Shown piece by piece: positions 49,371 to 59,642 of a DNA stretch of 64,000 bases. The position numbers were made by a program, and so were the translations under genes. This DNA comes from Arthrobacter wenxiniae (GTDB lineage Bacteria > Actinomycetota > Actinomycetes > Actinomycetales > Micrococcaceae), in assembly GCF_013376105.1 (NCBI RefSeq), contig NZ_JAAMFM010000004.1, positions 62,001 through 126,000 on the forward strand, written 5' to 3'. The notes below the pieces were generated by a model, which was not told the origin of the DNA, made no database searches, and saw only the letters and a list, made by a program, of their open reading frames with translations. Numbering within the stretch: position 1 is the first letter of the stretch; each line of letters starts with the position of its first letter.

Positions 49371-50135
49371 TCACAGTTCCTTCCTGCGGAAGATTGTTGC
49401 TGCGAGCCCGACGGCGGCAACGCTCATGACCAGTGCCGTCGCCACGGGCAGGAACGGGAAGCCGGCGCTGTCGCCGCCGGCGATCGATGCCGCCCGGCCC
49501 AGGAGCCCGGCGGGCGAATAGTCGCTGAGTGGCTTCCAGAGTCCGCCCACCGACAGCACCACGAAGGCGCCCAGCCCCGCGCCGGAGGCCCCGGCCGCTG
49601 ACGGAATCAGCACAGAGAACAGCGTCATGAGTGACAGGTAGGCCACGGCCAGCACCAGCCAAACCAGGGCGGCTGACCACAGCGGCCCGCCGGGGGCCGT
49701 GGGGAAGAGGACGGCGCTAAGACCCCAGGTCACAAAGGTGCAGGCGATGAGGAGCACCATGACGTAGAGCGCATGGACCACGGCCTTCACCAGCACGAAC
49801 GCTCCGCGTGACGCCGGCTTGGTGAGCACCAGCACGGCCGTTCCGCTGCGGCGCTCGGTGGAGACTATGCCGCCGTACATGATGATGAGTGCAAACAAGA
49901 CGAGCTGCGAGAGGTTCTTGATCCACTGCCCATAGGAGTCGAAGACAGTCGGTTCAGGAAGGTGGAGCGAGCCAAGTTGGCCTCCGGCGACGGCGCCCAG
50001 AAGCTGTGGCGTGTACTTCGCCAGGAGCGGTCCCGTTGCGGCGAAGAGCAGCATGATGGAAGGCAGGACGTAGAGCCGCCACGTCCGCAGGATTTCCAGG
50101 ACCTCTTTGCGGGCAAGCACCAGGGCGGTTCTCAT
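49371..50135 (-). CDS. ABC-2 type transporter permease
   Basis: A 254-residue permease with six hydrophobic segments and the ABC-2 N-terminus ALVLARKEVLEILRTWRLYV. GGIVSTERRSGTAVLVLTKP is the family's conserved loop after the second segment. It overlaps the ATPase gene by four bases, so the pair forms a simple exporter. The substrate is not predictable. Confidence 0.9.
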   Translation of the reverse strand: MRTALVLARKEVLEILRTWRLYVLPSIMLLFAATGPLLAKYTPQLLGAVAGGQLGSLHLPEPTVFDSYGQWIKNLSQLVLFALIIMYGGIVSTERRSGTAVLVLTKPASRGAFVLVKAVVHALYVMVLLIACTFVTWGLSAVLFPTAPGGPLWSAALVWLVLAVAYLSLMTLFSVLIPSAAGASGAGLGAFVVLSVGGLWKPLSDYSPAGLLGRAASIAGGDSAGFPFLPVATALVMSVAAVGLAATIFRRKEL

Positions 50136-51061
50136 GCCTTCGGCCGCCCAACCAGTGCGACGAACACTTCCTCAAGCCCCATCTCCCCCGCCTCGAGGCG
50201 GACGAGGCCGGCATGGAGGTCGGAGACCAGTCCGGGAATTTCGTGTTGGGCGCGGTGCACATCCGACACCGTGACTTCGATGGATGCTGCGTCCCCTCTC
50301 GCGACGGACACGGCCCAGGGCCGCTGGGCGATGGCCGATGCCAACCCGTCGGCACCCTCGGTCACCTCCAGAAGGATTTTGTGCCCTCCATAGCGCGCCT
50401 TGAGTTCGTGGATGGGCGCTTGGGTGAGCACCCGCCCGCGGTCCAGAATGGCGACCGAGTCACACACCCGCTCGACGTCGCCAAGAATGTGGGTCGAGAA
50501 GAAGACGGTGGTGCGTCCGCGCAGCGAATTGATCAGTTCCAGGACGTCCTTGCGGCCAATCGGGTCCAGCGCGCTCGTGGGCTCGTCGAGCAGCAGCAGC
50601 CGGGGTGCGTTGATCAGCGCCTGGGCGATGCCCAGGCGCTGTCTCATGCCGCGGGAGTATCCGCCGATCCTGCCCGTCACGCCGTTGAGCCCTGCCGTGT
50701 CGAGCAACATCCGGGTTCGCTGTCTGAGGACCTGGCGGTCGAGGCCGAAGAGGTCCCCGGAGAAATGCAGGAATTCCTGGGCCGTCATCCACGGATAGAA
50801 GGCGGGGACATCGGGCAGGAACCCCAGCTGGGCCCGCAGTGCGTTGCCGGCAGCGGACACATCCTGCCCCAGAAGCCGAATAGTCCCCGACGTCGGGCGG
50901 GCCAGTCCCGTGGCCAGGCGCAGCGTCGTCGTCTTGCCGGCCCCGTTGGGTCCCAGGAATCCGAAAACCGAGCCCTCCTCGACGGTCAGCTTGACGGCGT
51001 CGAGCACGCGCCTGCCCTTGTACGCCTTGGTCAGCCCCACGGCCTCAAGTGCGGCGTTCAC
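50132..51061 (-). CDS. ABC transporter ATP-binding protein (ABC-2 exporter)
   Basis: A 309-residue ATPase with Walker A GPNGAGKTTTLR, signature YSRGMRQRLGIAQAL, Walker B RLLLLDEPTSALD and a switch His in VFFSTHILGD. The C-terminal 80 residues are the extension seen in CcmA/DrrA-type subunits. It overlaps the permease gene and the PLDc_N gene by four bases each. Confidence 0.95.
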   Translation of the reverse strand: MNAALEAVGLTKAYKGRRVLDAVKLTVEEGSVFGFLGPNGAGKTTTLRLATGLARPTSGTIRLLGQDVSAAGNALRAQLGFLPDVPAFYPWMTAQEFLHFSGDLFGLDRQVLRQRTRMLLDTAGLNGVTGRIGGYSRGMRQRLGIAQALINAPRLLLLDEPTSALDPIGRKDVLELINSLRGRTTVFFSTHILGDVERVCDSVAILDRGRVLTQAPIHELKARYGGHKILLEVTEGADGLASAIAQRPWAVSVARGDAASIEVTVSDVHRAQHEIPGLVSDLHAGLVRLEAGEMGLEEVFVALVGRPKA

Positions 51062-51378
51062 GGCGCATCCTCCTCCCCGGTCCGGGGATAGAGTTCATCG
51101 GCAATGTTCGACGCCGGGGCTCCCCCGCCGGTCGATGCCGGGGTATCCCCTGACACGACGGTGCGCCGGCGGCCGAGTGCCAGGTAGAGAATGGCGCCGA
51201 GGAGGTTCACGAAGACGATGATCGCAACCCACACCCACTTGTTGCCAAAGGCGACGGCCCCCACGGGGCGCTTTGCGAGATCAACCAGCGCAACCACGTC
51301 AAGCGCCACCTGGGCAAGGGCAAGGACACCCGCGGCCACCAGGACCCAGGCGGGAATGATGCTTGGATCGAGTGCCAT
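51058..51378 (-). CDS. PLDc_N-domain small membrane protein
   Basis: A 106-residue protein with two hydrophobic helices (about residues 8-32 and 45-67). The second ends in GAILYLALGRRR, the typical phospholipase D N-terminal-type motif (W-x(4)-N-xxGxILYLxxGR). The polar tail is acidic. It probably anchors or regulates the ABC transporter, whose ATPase gene it overlaps by four bases. Confidence 0.85.
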   Translation of the reverse strand: MALDPSIIPAWVLVAAGVLALAQVALDVVALVDLAKRPVGAVAFGNKWVWVAIIVFVNLLGAILYLALGRRRTVVSGDTPASTGGGAPASNIADELYPRTGEEDAP

Positions 51379-51420
51379 CCCTGCCTCCCAACGGTTGTTT
51401 GGCGTCTTCGTTCAAGCCAG

Positions 51421-51441
51421 CGGCGAAAGTCCCCTTCGCCG
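51421..51441 (-). terminator. Small hairpin between ACP and PLDc_N genes
   Basis: CGGCGAA (51421-51427) and TTCGCCG (51435-51441) form a 7 bp stem with a seven-base loop in the 122 bp gap. It may be a partial terminator or a processing site that separates the dehydrogenase genes from the transporter genes. Confidence 0.35.
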
Positions 51442-51500
51442 ATTCTGCCGGGCACCCGAGGATGCACCGGCCGGGCCGGGTCCGGCGGGGCCGGGTCCGT

Positions 51501-51743
51501 TCAGCCGTGGGCGGCGAGGTAGCCAACCAGCCCCTTGATGGTGCCCACGGCGGGGTAGTCCTGCTCGGGGATGTCGAGGCCACAGTCGTGGGCAATGATT
51601 TCCACGAGCCGCAGGAAGTCCAGTGAATCCAGTTCGAGGTCCTGCCGCAGCCGTGATCCATCGTTGATTTCTTCGGCGTCGACGTCGGGCGCCACCTTAC
51701 CGATGGCGGCACGAACGGCCTTGCGGGCTTCCAGTTCAGTCAT
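51501..51743 (-). CDS. Acyl carrier protein
   Basis: An 80-residue acyl carrier protein. The phosphopantetheine-accepting serine is Ser40 in DLELDSLDFLRLVE, and the acidic helix pattern is normal. It overlaps the E2 gene by four bases (51740-51743), so it is translated with the 2-oxo acid dehydrogenase. This is unusual company for an ACP. No ketosynthase or other fatty-acid or polyketide gene is in the window. Confidence 0.93.
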   Translation of the reverse strand: MTELEARKAVRAAIGKVAPDVDAEEINDGSRLRQDLELDSLDFLRLVEIIAHDCGLDIPEQDYPAVGTIKGLVGYLAAHG

Positions 51744-53086
51744 AGCTCCTCCGGTTGCTGTAGCAGTTCATCAATGCGGGCCAGGTAGCGGCCGCCGCGC
51801 AGTCCATCGCTAACCCGGTGGTCAGCAGAGAGTGTGGCCACGACGGCGGGGCGCACACCCAGCAGGCCGTCTTGCGCCCATGGTTGTTCCATCACCCGCC
51901 CGAAGCCGACCAAGGCCACCTGCGGGGGATAGATCACCCCATAGACACTTTCGACCCCGAGGTCGCCCAAGTTTGTCACCGTGATGGTCGGATCCGCCAT
52001 TTCGGCGCGCTGCAGGCGCCCGGCGCGGGCGCGGCCGACCAGGTCGCGCAGCTTTTTCATGAGCTCGTCCACGGTCAGGGTGTCGGCGTCATGGATTGCC
52101 GGCGCCACCAGCCCTCCGTGTCGCAGGGCCACCGCGACGCCGAGGTGGACGGCGGCACTCGGCCGGAACGCGCCGGCCGAGTAGAAGCCGTTGACGTCCG
52201 GGACGTCCCTGGCCGCCAGCGCCGCTGCCTTGAGCAGGAGTGCCGAGGGGACCAGCCTGTCGGCGACGGGGCGCCGCGCATTGACGGACTGCATCCAGTC
52301 CAGGGAGGCGCGCAGGTCCACCGTCGTGCCCAGGTAGTAGTGCGGAATGGTCCTCTTGGACCGCGTCATGAGGGTGCCGACTGCGCGGCGCAGGCTGGCG
52401 ACACGTTCACCCGCCGCCGCTGGCTTTGCCGTGGCTGCCTCCTGCCGCGGTGCCTTCACTTCCGCCGGCGTGGAGGGCGCTGGCTGCCGGCTCCCCGCGG
52501 ACCGCCGCACGTCCGATTCGGTGACGGCGCCTCCCGGACCAGTCCCGGAAATCCCGGCCAGTTCGACGCCGAGTTCCGCGGCGAGCCCGCGGGCCCTGGG
52601 CGAGGACCGCGTCCTGCCCCCGCGACGGGCGGCGCGGGCATGCTCCACGTCGGCCCGGGTGACGGCGCCATTCTTGCCGCTGCCGCGGATCCCCGCCGTG
52701 TCGACTCCCAGCTGATGCGCCAAGTGCCGGACCGGCGGCGCCATGGGGGCTTCATTCGTCGGCGCTTCCTTCGTCGGGGGCGCCGGTTCCGGGGTCGGAG
52801 AAGCTTCCGGGGAGGGTGTCGGTTCCGGTGCCGGGTGCCCGGTCTCGGCCGGGGTCTGTGCTATCCGGGCCAGCGGCGTCCCCACGGGGACTGTTTGGCC
52901 AATGGCGACCAGCAGGTCCGCCACGACGCCCTCTTGGAATGACTCCACGTCCATGGTCGTCTTGTCGGTGTCGACGACGGCGACCAGGTCCCCGCGGCGC
53001 ACGTAGTCCCCCGGCTTGACGAGCCATTCGACCACCTTGCCGTGGTCCATGTCGGCCCCCAGGGAAGGCATCAGAAAGTCACCCAC
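51740..53086 (-). CDS. 2-oxo acid dehydrogenase E2 (dihydrolipoamide acyltransferase)
   Basis: A 448-residue E2 component: lipoyl domain (residues 1-76, lipoyl Lys42 in [12 protein letters not shown]), a Pro/Glu/Thr linker, two E3/E1-binding PSBD-type domains (about 122-158 and 172-207) and the catalytic acyltransferase domain. The active-site motif is DHRVSDG (His423, Asp427). The first helix of the lipoyl domain reads [10 protein letters not shown], which is of the pyruvate/acetoin dehydrogenase type. Two PSBD-like regions are unusual for a bacterial E2 with one lipoyl domain. No E3 gene is present in the window. Confidence 0.94.
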   Translation of the reverse strand: MGDFLMPSLGADMDHGKVVEWLVKPGDYVRRGDLVAVVDTDKTTMDVESFQEGVVADLLVAIGQTVPVGTPLARIAQTPAETGHPAPEPTPSPEASPTPEPAPPTKEAPTNEAPMAPPVRHLAHQLGVDTAGIRGSGKNGAVTRADVEHARAARRGGRTRSSPRARGLAAELGVELAGISGTGPGGAVTESDVRRSAGSRQPAPSTPAEVKAPRQEAATAKPAAAGERVASLRRAVGTLMTRSKRTIPHYYLGTTVDLRASLDWMQSVNARRPVADRLVPSALLLKAAALAARDVPDVNGFYSAGAFRPSAAVHLGVAVALRHGGLVAPAIHDADTLTVDELMKKLRDLVGRARAGRLQRAEMADPTITVTNLGDLGVESVYGVIYPPQVALVGFGRVMEQPWAQDGLLGVRPAVVATLSADHRVSDGLRGGRYLARIDELLQQPEEL

Positions 53087-54059
53087 CGTTCCCCGTCACC
53101 TCCCTTGCCGCGGCGACGATCCGTTCCACGGACGGCAGGGCGGCCGCTTCCATGTGCCTGGCATAGGGAATTGGCACCTCGGCGCTGCAGACCCTGCCCA
53201 CGGGCGCATCCAGCTCATAGAACGCGTTCTCGGTGATCCGGGCACTAAGCTCGGCCGAAATGCCTCCACTGCGCCATCCTTCATCGACCACCACCGAACG
53301 GCGCGTCTTGGCCACGGATGCCAGAATGGCGTCGTCGTCGAGGGGCCGGAGGGTGCGCAGGTCCAGCACCTCGGCGTCAACCCCGGCGTCGGCCAGTTGT
53401 TCGGCGGCCTCCAGGACGGCGGGCAGCGTCCCCCCATAGGTGATCAGCGACACGTCGCCGCCGGGGCGCCTGATGGCAGCGGTGTCAATGTCAACCGGGC
53501 CGGCACCGTCGTCGAGTTCACCGGTGACGTTGTACAGGGAGCCGTGTTCAAAGATCAGCACCGGGTCCGGATCCTCCAGCGCCGTCCAGAGCATGCCGCG
53601 GGCATCCTCCAGGGTAGCCGGGACCAGAATCCGCAGGCCTGGAATGTGCGCGTACCAGCCTTCCAGGCTGTGCGAATGCTGGGCGCCGAGCTGCCGTCCC
53701 GCGCCGGTGGTCATCCGGATGACGAGCGGTACATGGAACTGCCCGCCGGACATGTGCAGCAGCGATGCGGCGTTGTTCACGATCTGGTCGAGGGCCAGCA
53801 GGCTGAAGTTGACCGTCATGATTTCCACGATGGGGCGCATTCCGCCGAGGGCCGCTCCGATTCCCGCACCTACAAAACCGGATTCAGAGAGGGGGGTGTC
53901 CCGAATGCGTTCGGGCCCGAACTCCTCCAAGAGGCCCAGGCTGACGGCGAATGACCCCCCGTAGGCGCCCACGTCCTCGCCCATCAGGAACACTCGCGGG
54001 TCGCGCTGCAACGCGTCGCGGATGCCCGCCCGAACCGCCTCCCGGTAGCTGGATTTCAT
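53079..54059 (-). CDS. 2-oxo acid dehydrogenase E1 beta subunit
   Basis: A 326-residue E1 beta protein. Motifs include [55 protein letters not shown] and the C-terminal [18 protein letters not shown]. Together with E1 alpha it decarboxylates pyruvate (or acetoin) with TPP. It overlaps E1 alpha by four bases and E2 by eight bases. Confidence 0.95.
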   Translation of the reverse strand: MKSSYREAVRAGIRDALQRDPRVFLMGEDVGAYGGSFAVSLGLLEEFGPERIRDTPLSESGFVGAGIGAALGGMRPIVEIMTVNFSLLALDQIVNNAASLLHMSGGQFHVPLVIRMTTGAGRQLGAQHSHSLEGWYAHIPGLRILVPATLEDARGMLWTALEDPDPVLIFEHGSLYNVTGELDDGAGPVDIDTAAIRRPGGDVSLITYGGTLPAVLEAAEQLADAGVDAEVLDLRTLRPLDDDAILASVAKTRRSVVVDEGWRSGGISAELSARITENAFYELDAPVGRVCSAEVPIPYARHMEAAALPSVERIVAAAREVTGNGG

Positions 54060-55057
54060 GGCGCCCTCCGCTCGCTGTAGACGAACCGGGTGAGATCTTC
54101 CACGGGCTCGAGTGTTCCGGACTCGGCAAACTTGACGGCCGCTGCGACCTCGGATTCCGCTTCAGACTGCAACTGCGTCCAGTCGTCCGCGGTGAGCTGT
54201 CCGTTCTCCTCCATGCTGCTCCGCAGGAGGGTGATCGGGTCCCGTGCCTGCCAGGCGACCACTTCAGCCTTCTCCCGGTAGCGTTCCGGATCGAACATGG
54301 AGTGGGCGCGGAAGCGGTAGGTCCGAAATTCCAGGAAGTGCGGGCCGGCACCGGATCTGACCGCATCCACCGCCGTGCGGGCCGCCTGCTCGACCGCCAG
54401 GACATCCATCCCGTCCACGGCCCAGGCCGACACCTCGTAGCTGGCAGCTTTCAGGGCGAGGTCTGTCTGCGATTCTGAGCGGACCAGCGCCGTGCCCATG
54501 GCGTAAAGGTTGTTCTCGCAGCAAAAGAGGATAGGAAGGTCCCAGAGCGCGGCCAGATTCAGGCTCTCGTGGAACTCCCCCTCCGCGACGGCGCCTTCAC
54601 CGAAGAAGCAGACTGTGACGTGGGGGCGTCCTGACATCTTGTCGGCCAGGGCGAGCCCGACGGCGAGCGGCAGTCCGCCGGCAACGATCGCGTTGCCGCC
54701 GTAGAAATTGGTGGCGGCGTCAAAGAGGTGCATGGATCCGCCACGACCGCGGCAGCAGCCTTCCACCCGTCCGTACATTTCGGCCAGGATCGCCCCGGCA
54801 GGCACGCCGCGCAAAAGCGCGTGGCCGTGCTCACGGTAGGTCGCGACCACGGTGTCGTCGGCCGACAGGGATTCCAGGACTCCGGCAGCGACGGCTTCTT
54901 CGCCGATGTACACGTGGAGGAAGCCGCGGATCTTCGCCGCGCTGTACAGCTCCACGCATCTTTCCTCGAGCCGGCGCACGCGCAGCATCTGCAACAGCAG
55001 GTGCCGCCCGTGTCCGGGATCCCTGGGGCGCAGGGAAGGGCTCAACGGGCCGGTCAT
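54056..55057 (-). CDS. 2-oxo acid dehydrogenase E1 alpha subunit
   Basis: A 333-residue E1 alpha protein with the TPP motif [17 protein letters not shown] (the usual GDG is GEG here), GKGGSMHLF as [10 protein letters not shown], and the phosphorylation-loop-like [15 protein letters not shown]. It is of the acetoin/pyruvate dehydrogenase type. It overlaps the acyl-CoA synthetase gene by four bases and E1 beta by four bases. Confidence 0.95.
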   Translation of the reverse strand: MTGPLSPSLRPRDPGHGRHLLLQMLRVRRLEERCVELYSAAKIRGFLHVYIGEEAVAAGVLESLSADDTVVATYREHGHALLRGVPAGAILAEMYGRVEGCCRGRGGSMHLFDAATNFYGGNAIVAGGLPLAVGLALADKMSGRPHVTVCFFGEGAVAEGEFHESLNLAALWDLPILFCCENNLYAMGTALVRSESQTDLALKAASYEVSAWAVDGMDVLAVEQAARTAVDAVRSGAGPHFLEFRTYRFRAHSMFDPERYREKAEVVAWQARDPITLLRSSMEENGQLTADDWTQLQSEAESEVAAAVKFAESGTLEPVEDLTRFVYSERRAP

Positions 55058-56898
55058 GCCAGTGCCCCCGGCGGAGTCTCCGGGGTGGGCGGCTCGGGGG
55101 GATTTTCGACCGTTGAGGTGTCACCCTCCGGCAGGCCCAGTTCGCGGGCCCTGAGCAAGCGCCTGAGAATCTTGCCGCTTCGCGTCCTGGGCAGCGCGGT
55201 GGTGAAGTCCAGCAGTCTCGGCGCTACGGCCGTGCCCAGCCGCTTGCGCGCGAATCCGATGATTTCCATGCGCAGATCCTCGGACGCTTCCCAGCCCGGT
55301 CGCAACTCGATAAAGGCCTTGACCACCTGTCCGGCCACCGGGTCCGGGACGCCGATGGCGCCGGCCCCGGCCACTGCCTGGTGTTCCATGAGGGAGCTCT
55401 CAACCTCGAACGGGCCGATCAGGTGGCCGGAGGACTTGATCATGTCATCCCCCCGTCCGACGAACCAGTAATAGCCGTCGGCGTCCCGCTTCGCGAGGTC
55501 GCCGGTGATGTACCAGCCGCCCACGAAGCAGCGGCGGTACCGGTCCTCTTCGTTGAGGTAGCCGCGGAACATCGACGGCCAGCCGGGACGCAGCGCCAAC
55601 TCCCCCACCTGGTCCGGATCGGTGACGAGGACCGCTTCGCCGTCGCGCACGATCGGCTTGTCCTGCTCATCGCGAGCCACCAGGGCGGCCCGGACGCCGG
55701 GCAGCGGACGTCCCATGGACCCTGGCCGGATGTCCATGGCGGCAAGGTTGGAGATCATGATGCCGCCCGTTTCGGTCTGCCACCAATTGTCGTGGACAGG
55801 TCGGCCCAATGCCTCCTGTCCCCACACGACGACTTCCGGGTTGAGCGGTTCGCCGACGCTCGCGACGAACCGCAGGGCGGAGAGGTCGTGGCCCGCGGCG
55901 CGATCCGCCCCGGCCTTCATCAGCATTCGAAGTGCGGTGGGGGCGGTGTACCAGACCGTGACGCGTTGTTCGGCAAGGATTCGATACCACCGGTCGGCGT
56001 CCATTTCCTCTTCGTCAACGATGACGGTCACCCCATGGGCCAGTGGCGCGATCACGCCGTAGGAGATACCTGTCACCCACCCGGGGTCGGCCGTGCACCA
56101 GTAGATGTCACCGGGATGCAGGTCCAAGGCATAGCTGCCCGTTGCATAGTGGGCTGTGACGGCGTCATGGACGTGGATGGCTCCCTTGGGCGTCCCGGTG
56201 GTTCCGCTGGTGAAGTGCAGCAGCGCCATGTCTTCGGGCAGGGTCACGGCAATGGCGCCGTCCGGCGCGGCCTGGCCCATGAGCAGTTCAAGGTCCAGCG
56301 TGCCCGGCTCCGGGTTGCCGTCGGCATCGGTCAGCAGGACATGGTCAAGGTGCGGAAGCGAGGCACGCAGCGGCGCGATTTTCTTGCGGTACAGGGCCCG
56401 TGTCGTCACCAGGGCCCGGCCCTCTCCCAGTTCCAGCCTTTGGCGGATGGGCTCGGGACCGAACGCCGAGAAGAGCGGGCAGAAAACGCTGGCGTTCTTA
56501 AGCGTGCCGAGAATCGCAGCATACAGCCCGGGAGTGCGGCCCAAGAGGGAAAAAACGCGTTCCCCCCGCACGATTCCAAGGCTTCGCAGGACACCGGCGA
56601 AGCGGTTGCTCAGCTGGGCCAGATCCGCAAAGCTTAGGGAGTGCGTGCTGCCGTCTGCCTGGATGAACCGCAGGGCCGTGCGACTGGCGTTCCCGCCGGC
56701 AGCGTGCCGGTCCACGGCCTCATAGGCGATGTTGAGACCGGCGCCGCCGGGGAGCCCGGACAGGGCACGCCTGGCTTCGTCCCAGCTGAATCCAGCACAG
56801 GCCGCTTCGTAGTCCACCAGGTTTGGCCGAACCCGGAATCCCGTGATGTCCTTGCGAATAACGGGCCAACGGGTTCCGGATTCAATTCCTGCTGTCAT
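55054..56898 (-). CDS. acsA: Acetyl/propionyl-CoA synthetase-like AMP-forming ligase
   Basis: A 614-residue adenylate-forming enzyme. The P-loop-like motif [32 protein letters not shown] and the hinge [30 protein letters not shown] region are complete. The C-terminal catalytic lysine is in [14 protein letters not shown]. These features place it in the acetyl-CoA synthetase group. It converts acetate, ATP and CoA to acetyl-CoA. It is the first gene of the dehydrogenase run and has a DosR-type box at 56934, 36 bp upstream of the ATG at 56898. Confidence 0.94.
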   Translation of the reverse strand: MTAGIESGTRWPVIRKDITGFRVRPNLVDYEAACAGFSWDEARRALSGLPGGAGLNIAYEAVDRHAAGGNASRTALRFIQADGSTHSLSFADLAQLSNRFAGVLRSLGIVRGERVFSLLGRTPGLYAAILGTLKNASVFCPLFSAFGPEPIRQRLELGEGRALVTTRALYRKKIAPLRASLPHLDHVLLTDADGNPEPGTLDLELLMGQAAPDGAIAVTLPEDMALLHFTSGTTGTPKGAIHVHDAVTAHYATGSYALDLHPGDIYWCTADPGWVTGISYGVIAPLAHGVTVIVDEEEMDADRWYRILAEQRVTVWYTAPTALRMLMKAGADRAAGHDLSALRFVASVGEPLNPEVVVWGQEALGRPVHDNWWQTETGGIMISNLAAMDIRPGSMGRPLPGVRAALVARDEQDKPIVRDGEAVLVTDPDQVGELALRPGWPSMFRGYLNEEDRYRRCFVGGWYITGDLAKRDADGYYWFVGRGDDMIKSSGHLIGPFEVESSLMEHQAVAGAGAIGVPDPVAGQVVKAFIELRPGWEASEDLRMEIIGFARKRLGTAVAPRLLDFTTALPRTRSGKILRRLLRARELGLPEGDTSTVENPPEPPTPETPPGALA

Positions 56899-56933
56899 GA
56901 GTCAATCCGACCCCAAATGTGCCGCATTGACTA

Positions 56934-56947
56934 GGGCAGAAAGTCCC
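56934..56947 (-). promoter_or_regulatory. DosR-type box before acsA-PDH operon
   Basis: GGGCAGAAAGTCCC, preceded by CTA (CTAGGG begins at 56931), matches the core with one mismatch (A at position 5) and lies 36 bp upstream of the acsA ATG. Confidence 0.55.
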
Positions 56948-57095
56948 CCGGGAACCGCGAAAAAGCCGTGGTCCGCAACGCTGCCAGCAGGCGGGCGGGG
57001 CATTCCGGGCGGGTCGGCACGGGGTCCACCTCGCTTGCAGGGCGGGTTGCTGACGGGGGCCTTGCCCGGACGCCGGAACAGGCGCGCTGAAAGCA

Positions 57096-57109
57096 GGGCC
57101 GTTCGGCTC
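57096..57109 (+). promoter_or_regulatory. DosR-type box before GyrI-like gene
   Basis: GGGCCGTTCGGCTC followed by TAT matches the core with one mismatch. It ends 17 bp before the GyrI-like start at 57127. Confidence 0.45.
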
Positions 57110-57126
57110 TATCCAGCCGGGCGTCC

Positions 57127-57615
57127 ATGGCGGAGTCTGGCCTTGTGAACACCTCGAAACCGGAAACCACGATAGTCCATACGCCTGCGCAGCGGACGGC
57201 CGTCGTTCGCGAAGTGGTCCCCATGGAGGCCCTCAGGGAGTTCTTTGGGCGGGCCTTCGGCGCGGTGATGGCGGCAACCCAGGCTCAAAATACCCGTCTG
57301 GCCGGCCCTCCGTTCGCGCTGTACCACGGCATGCCCGCACAGACCATTGATGTCGAAGCAGGCTTCCCCGTTGCCGGCAGTTTCACGGCCACGGCAGACG
57401 TCCAGGCAAGCGCCTTGCCGGAGGCCGAGGCCTATGAGGCCATCCACAGGGGCTCGTACGACACACTGGGAACAACCTACGGGGCCATCCAAGAGCGCAT
57501 GCGGGAGGATGGTTGCACACCCGCGGACACGATGTGGGAATACTACCTCAGCGACCCGGCCAAGCAGCCTGATCCGGCGACCTGGCTGACGCGGGTTGTC
57601 TGGCCCGTCGCTTAA
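57127..57615 (+). CDS. GyrI-like/AraC effector-binding-domain protein
   Basis: A 162-residue GyrI-like protein, a domain that binds small molecules or antagonises toxic compounds. It starts with IVHTPAQRTAVVREVVP and has a typical PFALYHGMP, FPVAGSFTATADV and AIHRGSYDTLGTTYGAIQ. No DNA-binding domain is attached. The start could be ATG 57127 or GTG 57145. It lies between the divergent acsA and the co-oriented pfkB. Confidence 0.85.
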   Translation: MAESGLVNTSKPETTIVHTPAQRTAVVREVVPMEALREFFGRAFGAVMAATQAQNTRLAGPPFALYHGMPAQTIDVEAGFPVAGSFTATADVQASALPEAEAYEAIHRGSYDTLGTTYGAIQERMREDGCTPADTMWEYYLSDPAKQPDPATWLTRVVWPVA

Positions 57616-57751
57616 GTGCACTACCCACGCAAGTTGGCACCACGCCGTCGAGCCTTGACGCCGCCGGCTGGCGCAGGCGCGCCGGGTGCCGGCGCATTAT
57701 GCAGGAGGGCCTGGACCGTGATTTCCAGCCCGGGATGGGAGCCGACCCCCT

Positions 57752-58750
57752 ATGCTGGGCATCATGGACACCTCGCAGCCGCGGTTCGCCATTCCGATTC
57801 TCACGCTCACCGTGAACCCGGCGTTGGACGTGAGCACCTCCACTGACCGCGTCTTCAGCGGCCACAAGCTTCGGTGCAACGAAAGCCACCTCGACCCCGG
57901 AGGCGGAGGAGCCAATGTTGCCAGGGTGATCCAGCGGCTCGGCGGCCACGCACTGGCCGTGTACACCGCTGGCGGCACCACCGGGGATACCTACCGCAAG
58001 CTTATGGAGGCGGAGGGGGTCCCGGCCTTGGTTGTCCCGGTCCGGGGCAACACGCGGCAGGACTTCACGGTCGATGAGACGTCAACGGGGAAGCAGTTCC
58101 GGTTCGTGCTGGAAGGCGCCGCACTCAGTGAGGATGAGTGGCGCAACTGCCTGCGGCTGGTCAAGCGCTCCCTCCGGGCAGGCGGTTACGTGGTTGCCAG
58201 CGGCAGCTTGCCGCCAGGGGTGCCGCACGACTTCTACGCCCGCGTCGCCCGATTGGCGCGACAGGCCGACGCGCGGTGTGTCGTGGACACTTCCGGTCCG
58301 GCCCTCACGGAGGCGCTCGCAGAAGGCGTTTTCATGGTCAAGCCGAGCCGCAGGGAACTGGCCGAGCACGCCGGTACGGCCCTCGAGTCCGGGGAACAGC
58401 AGCTTGCTGCCGCTTCGGCGCTGATTGCCGACGGCTCCACCGAATACGTTGCGCTGACACTCGCCGACGCCGGGGCACTGCTTGTCTCCAAGGCCGGGAC
58501 CACCCGGATGCAGGTTCCGCAGGTTCACCTGGTCAGCGCAGTAGGAGCAGGTGACAGTTTCCTGGCCGCCTTTGTCCTGCGGCTCGCACAGGGATGCCAT
58601 CCCGAGATGGCCCTGAGGACGGCCGTCGCCGCCGGAAGCGCCGCCGTCCTGACGCCCGGCACCGAACTGTGCCGCGCGGACGACGTCGAACGGCTCGAGG
58701 CAGAACTCGCGACCGGCGCCCAGGGAACAGGTGGCGGGCAGGGCACCTGA
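57752..58750 (+). CDS. PfkB-family sugar-phosphate kinase (1-phosphofructokinase-like)
   Basis: A 332-residue ribokinase/PfkB-family protein. N-terminal ILTLTVNPALDVSTS, GGGGANVARVIQRLGG, ASGSLPPGVP and the signature with the catalytic Asp in SAVGAGDSFLAAFVL are clear. They identify a phosphofructokinase or tagatose-6-phosphate-type kinase. M. tuberculosis PfkB (Rv2029c) is in the DosR regulon. No clear DosR-type box is seen directly upstream, so read-through from 57096 is the alternative. A second possible ATG is at 57764. Confidence 0.92.
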   Translation: MLGIMDTSQPRFAIPILTLTVNPALDVSTSTDRVFSGHKLRCNESHLDPGGGGANVARVIQRLGGHALAVYTAGGTTGDTYRKLMEAEGVPALVVPVRGNTRQDFTVDETSTGKQFRFVLEGAALSEDEWRNCLRLVKRSLRAGGYVVASGSLPPGVPHDFYARVARLARQADARCVVDTSGPALTEALAEGVFMVKPSRRELAEHAGTALESGEQQLAAASALIADGSTEYVALTLADAGALLVSKAGTTRMQVPQVHLVSAVGAGDSFLAAFVLRLAQGCHPEMALRTAVAAGSAAVLTPGTELCRADDVERLEAELATGAQGTGGGQGT

Positions 58751-58796
58751 CCCCTCGTCTCCACGCGCCACGGGGCCGCACCCCGGTCCGTCGGGA

Positions 58797-59640
58797 TCAT
58801 TCAGGCCCGCGCGGCCACGGGCGGAGCCGTTGATCGGGCGGAGCAGTTTCCAGAGCACCGCGAGCGTGGCCAGGGCAAAGGGCACGATGGGAAGGATGAC
58901 GGCCCACCCGGGTGTGACTCCGCCCGCATAGGTGACAAATGGCGTGACAAGAATGGGGAGGCACGTCGGGGCAGGAAGAACAAGAGCCGCCGGGGCCGTG
59001 ATCCGGCCCATGCGCCCGTGACGCAATGTCAAGACGCCGCTGGCACATGTCGCAGGGAGGAAAATGGCCAGGTCCAAGACATGGACGGGATTGGTGCTCA
59101 CGCGCCATGCGGCGGCGCTGGTGGAGGCCGGCCGGCGGCCAGGTCAGGGATGATCTCCCCCAGCCACATCCCGGCAAACAACAGCGCGGCGCCGATCAGG
59201 AACCACCCCGGAACTCGCAGCCACGCGCCGCGCGAAGCGCCGGAACGACCGCTATGGGAGCGACCGGGAAAAGATCGACAATATCCTGCGCGGTGGCGGC
59301 ATCCGCCAATGCCTTAGTTTCGCGGCCGTAGACAAGGTCCGGCATGAGCAGCCCAAGCACATCTCCGGTCGCCGCAGTCACCGCGCCACAGGCTGCGAGC
59401 CATGCCCACCAGGGTGTCAGGCCAGCGCGAGGGCAGCAACCAGATGTGTCCGCTGTCGCAGCCGCCCAATATGATTCCCGGGCCCAAGAACGAACGAAAG
59501 GGACCGCGTTCCACGGACGCCAACGGAACTCCAGCGCCGTTGAAAGCTACGGCCATGACCGCACCCGCATCAGCTGACACGGCTGCAAAGGACAAGAGGA
59601 CGTCACATGCTCCACAGAAACGTTGACTGGGTACGGGAAA
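58797..59640 (-). pseudogene. Decayed multi-span membrane protein gene(s)
   Basis: Fragments of actinobacterial membrane proteins occur in order but in different frames. They are: GVPLASVERGPFRSFLGPGI (about 59460-59530); WWAWLAACGAVTAATGDVLG running to ATAQDIVDLFPVAPIAVVPA (about 59215-59420); PGWFLIGAALLFAGMWLGEI (about 59140-59210); and STNPVHVLDLAIFLPA with LPILVTPFVTYAGGVTPGWA (58810-59100). Homologues that I recall have these parts in one frame with more helices between. Frameshifts and a central deletion are therefore likely, and perhaps two neighbouring genes are merged. Confidence 0.65.
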
Positions 59641-59642
59641 AC

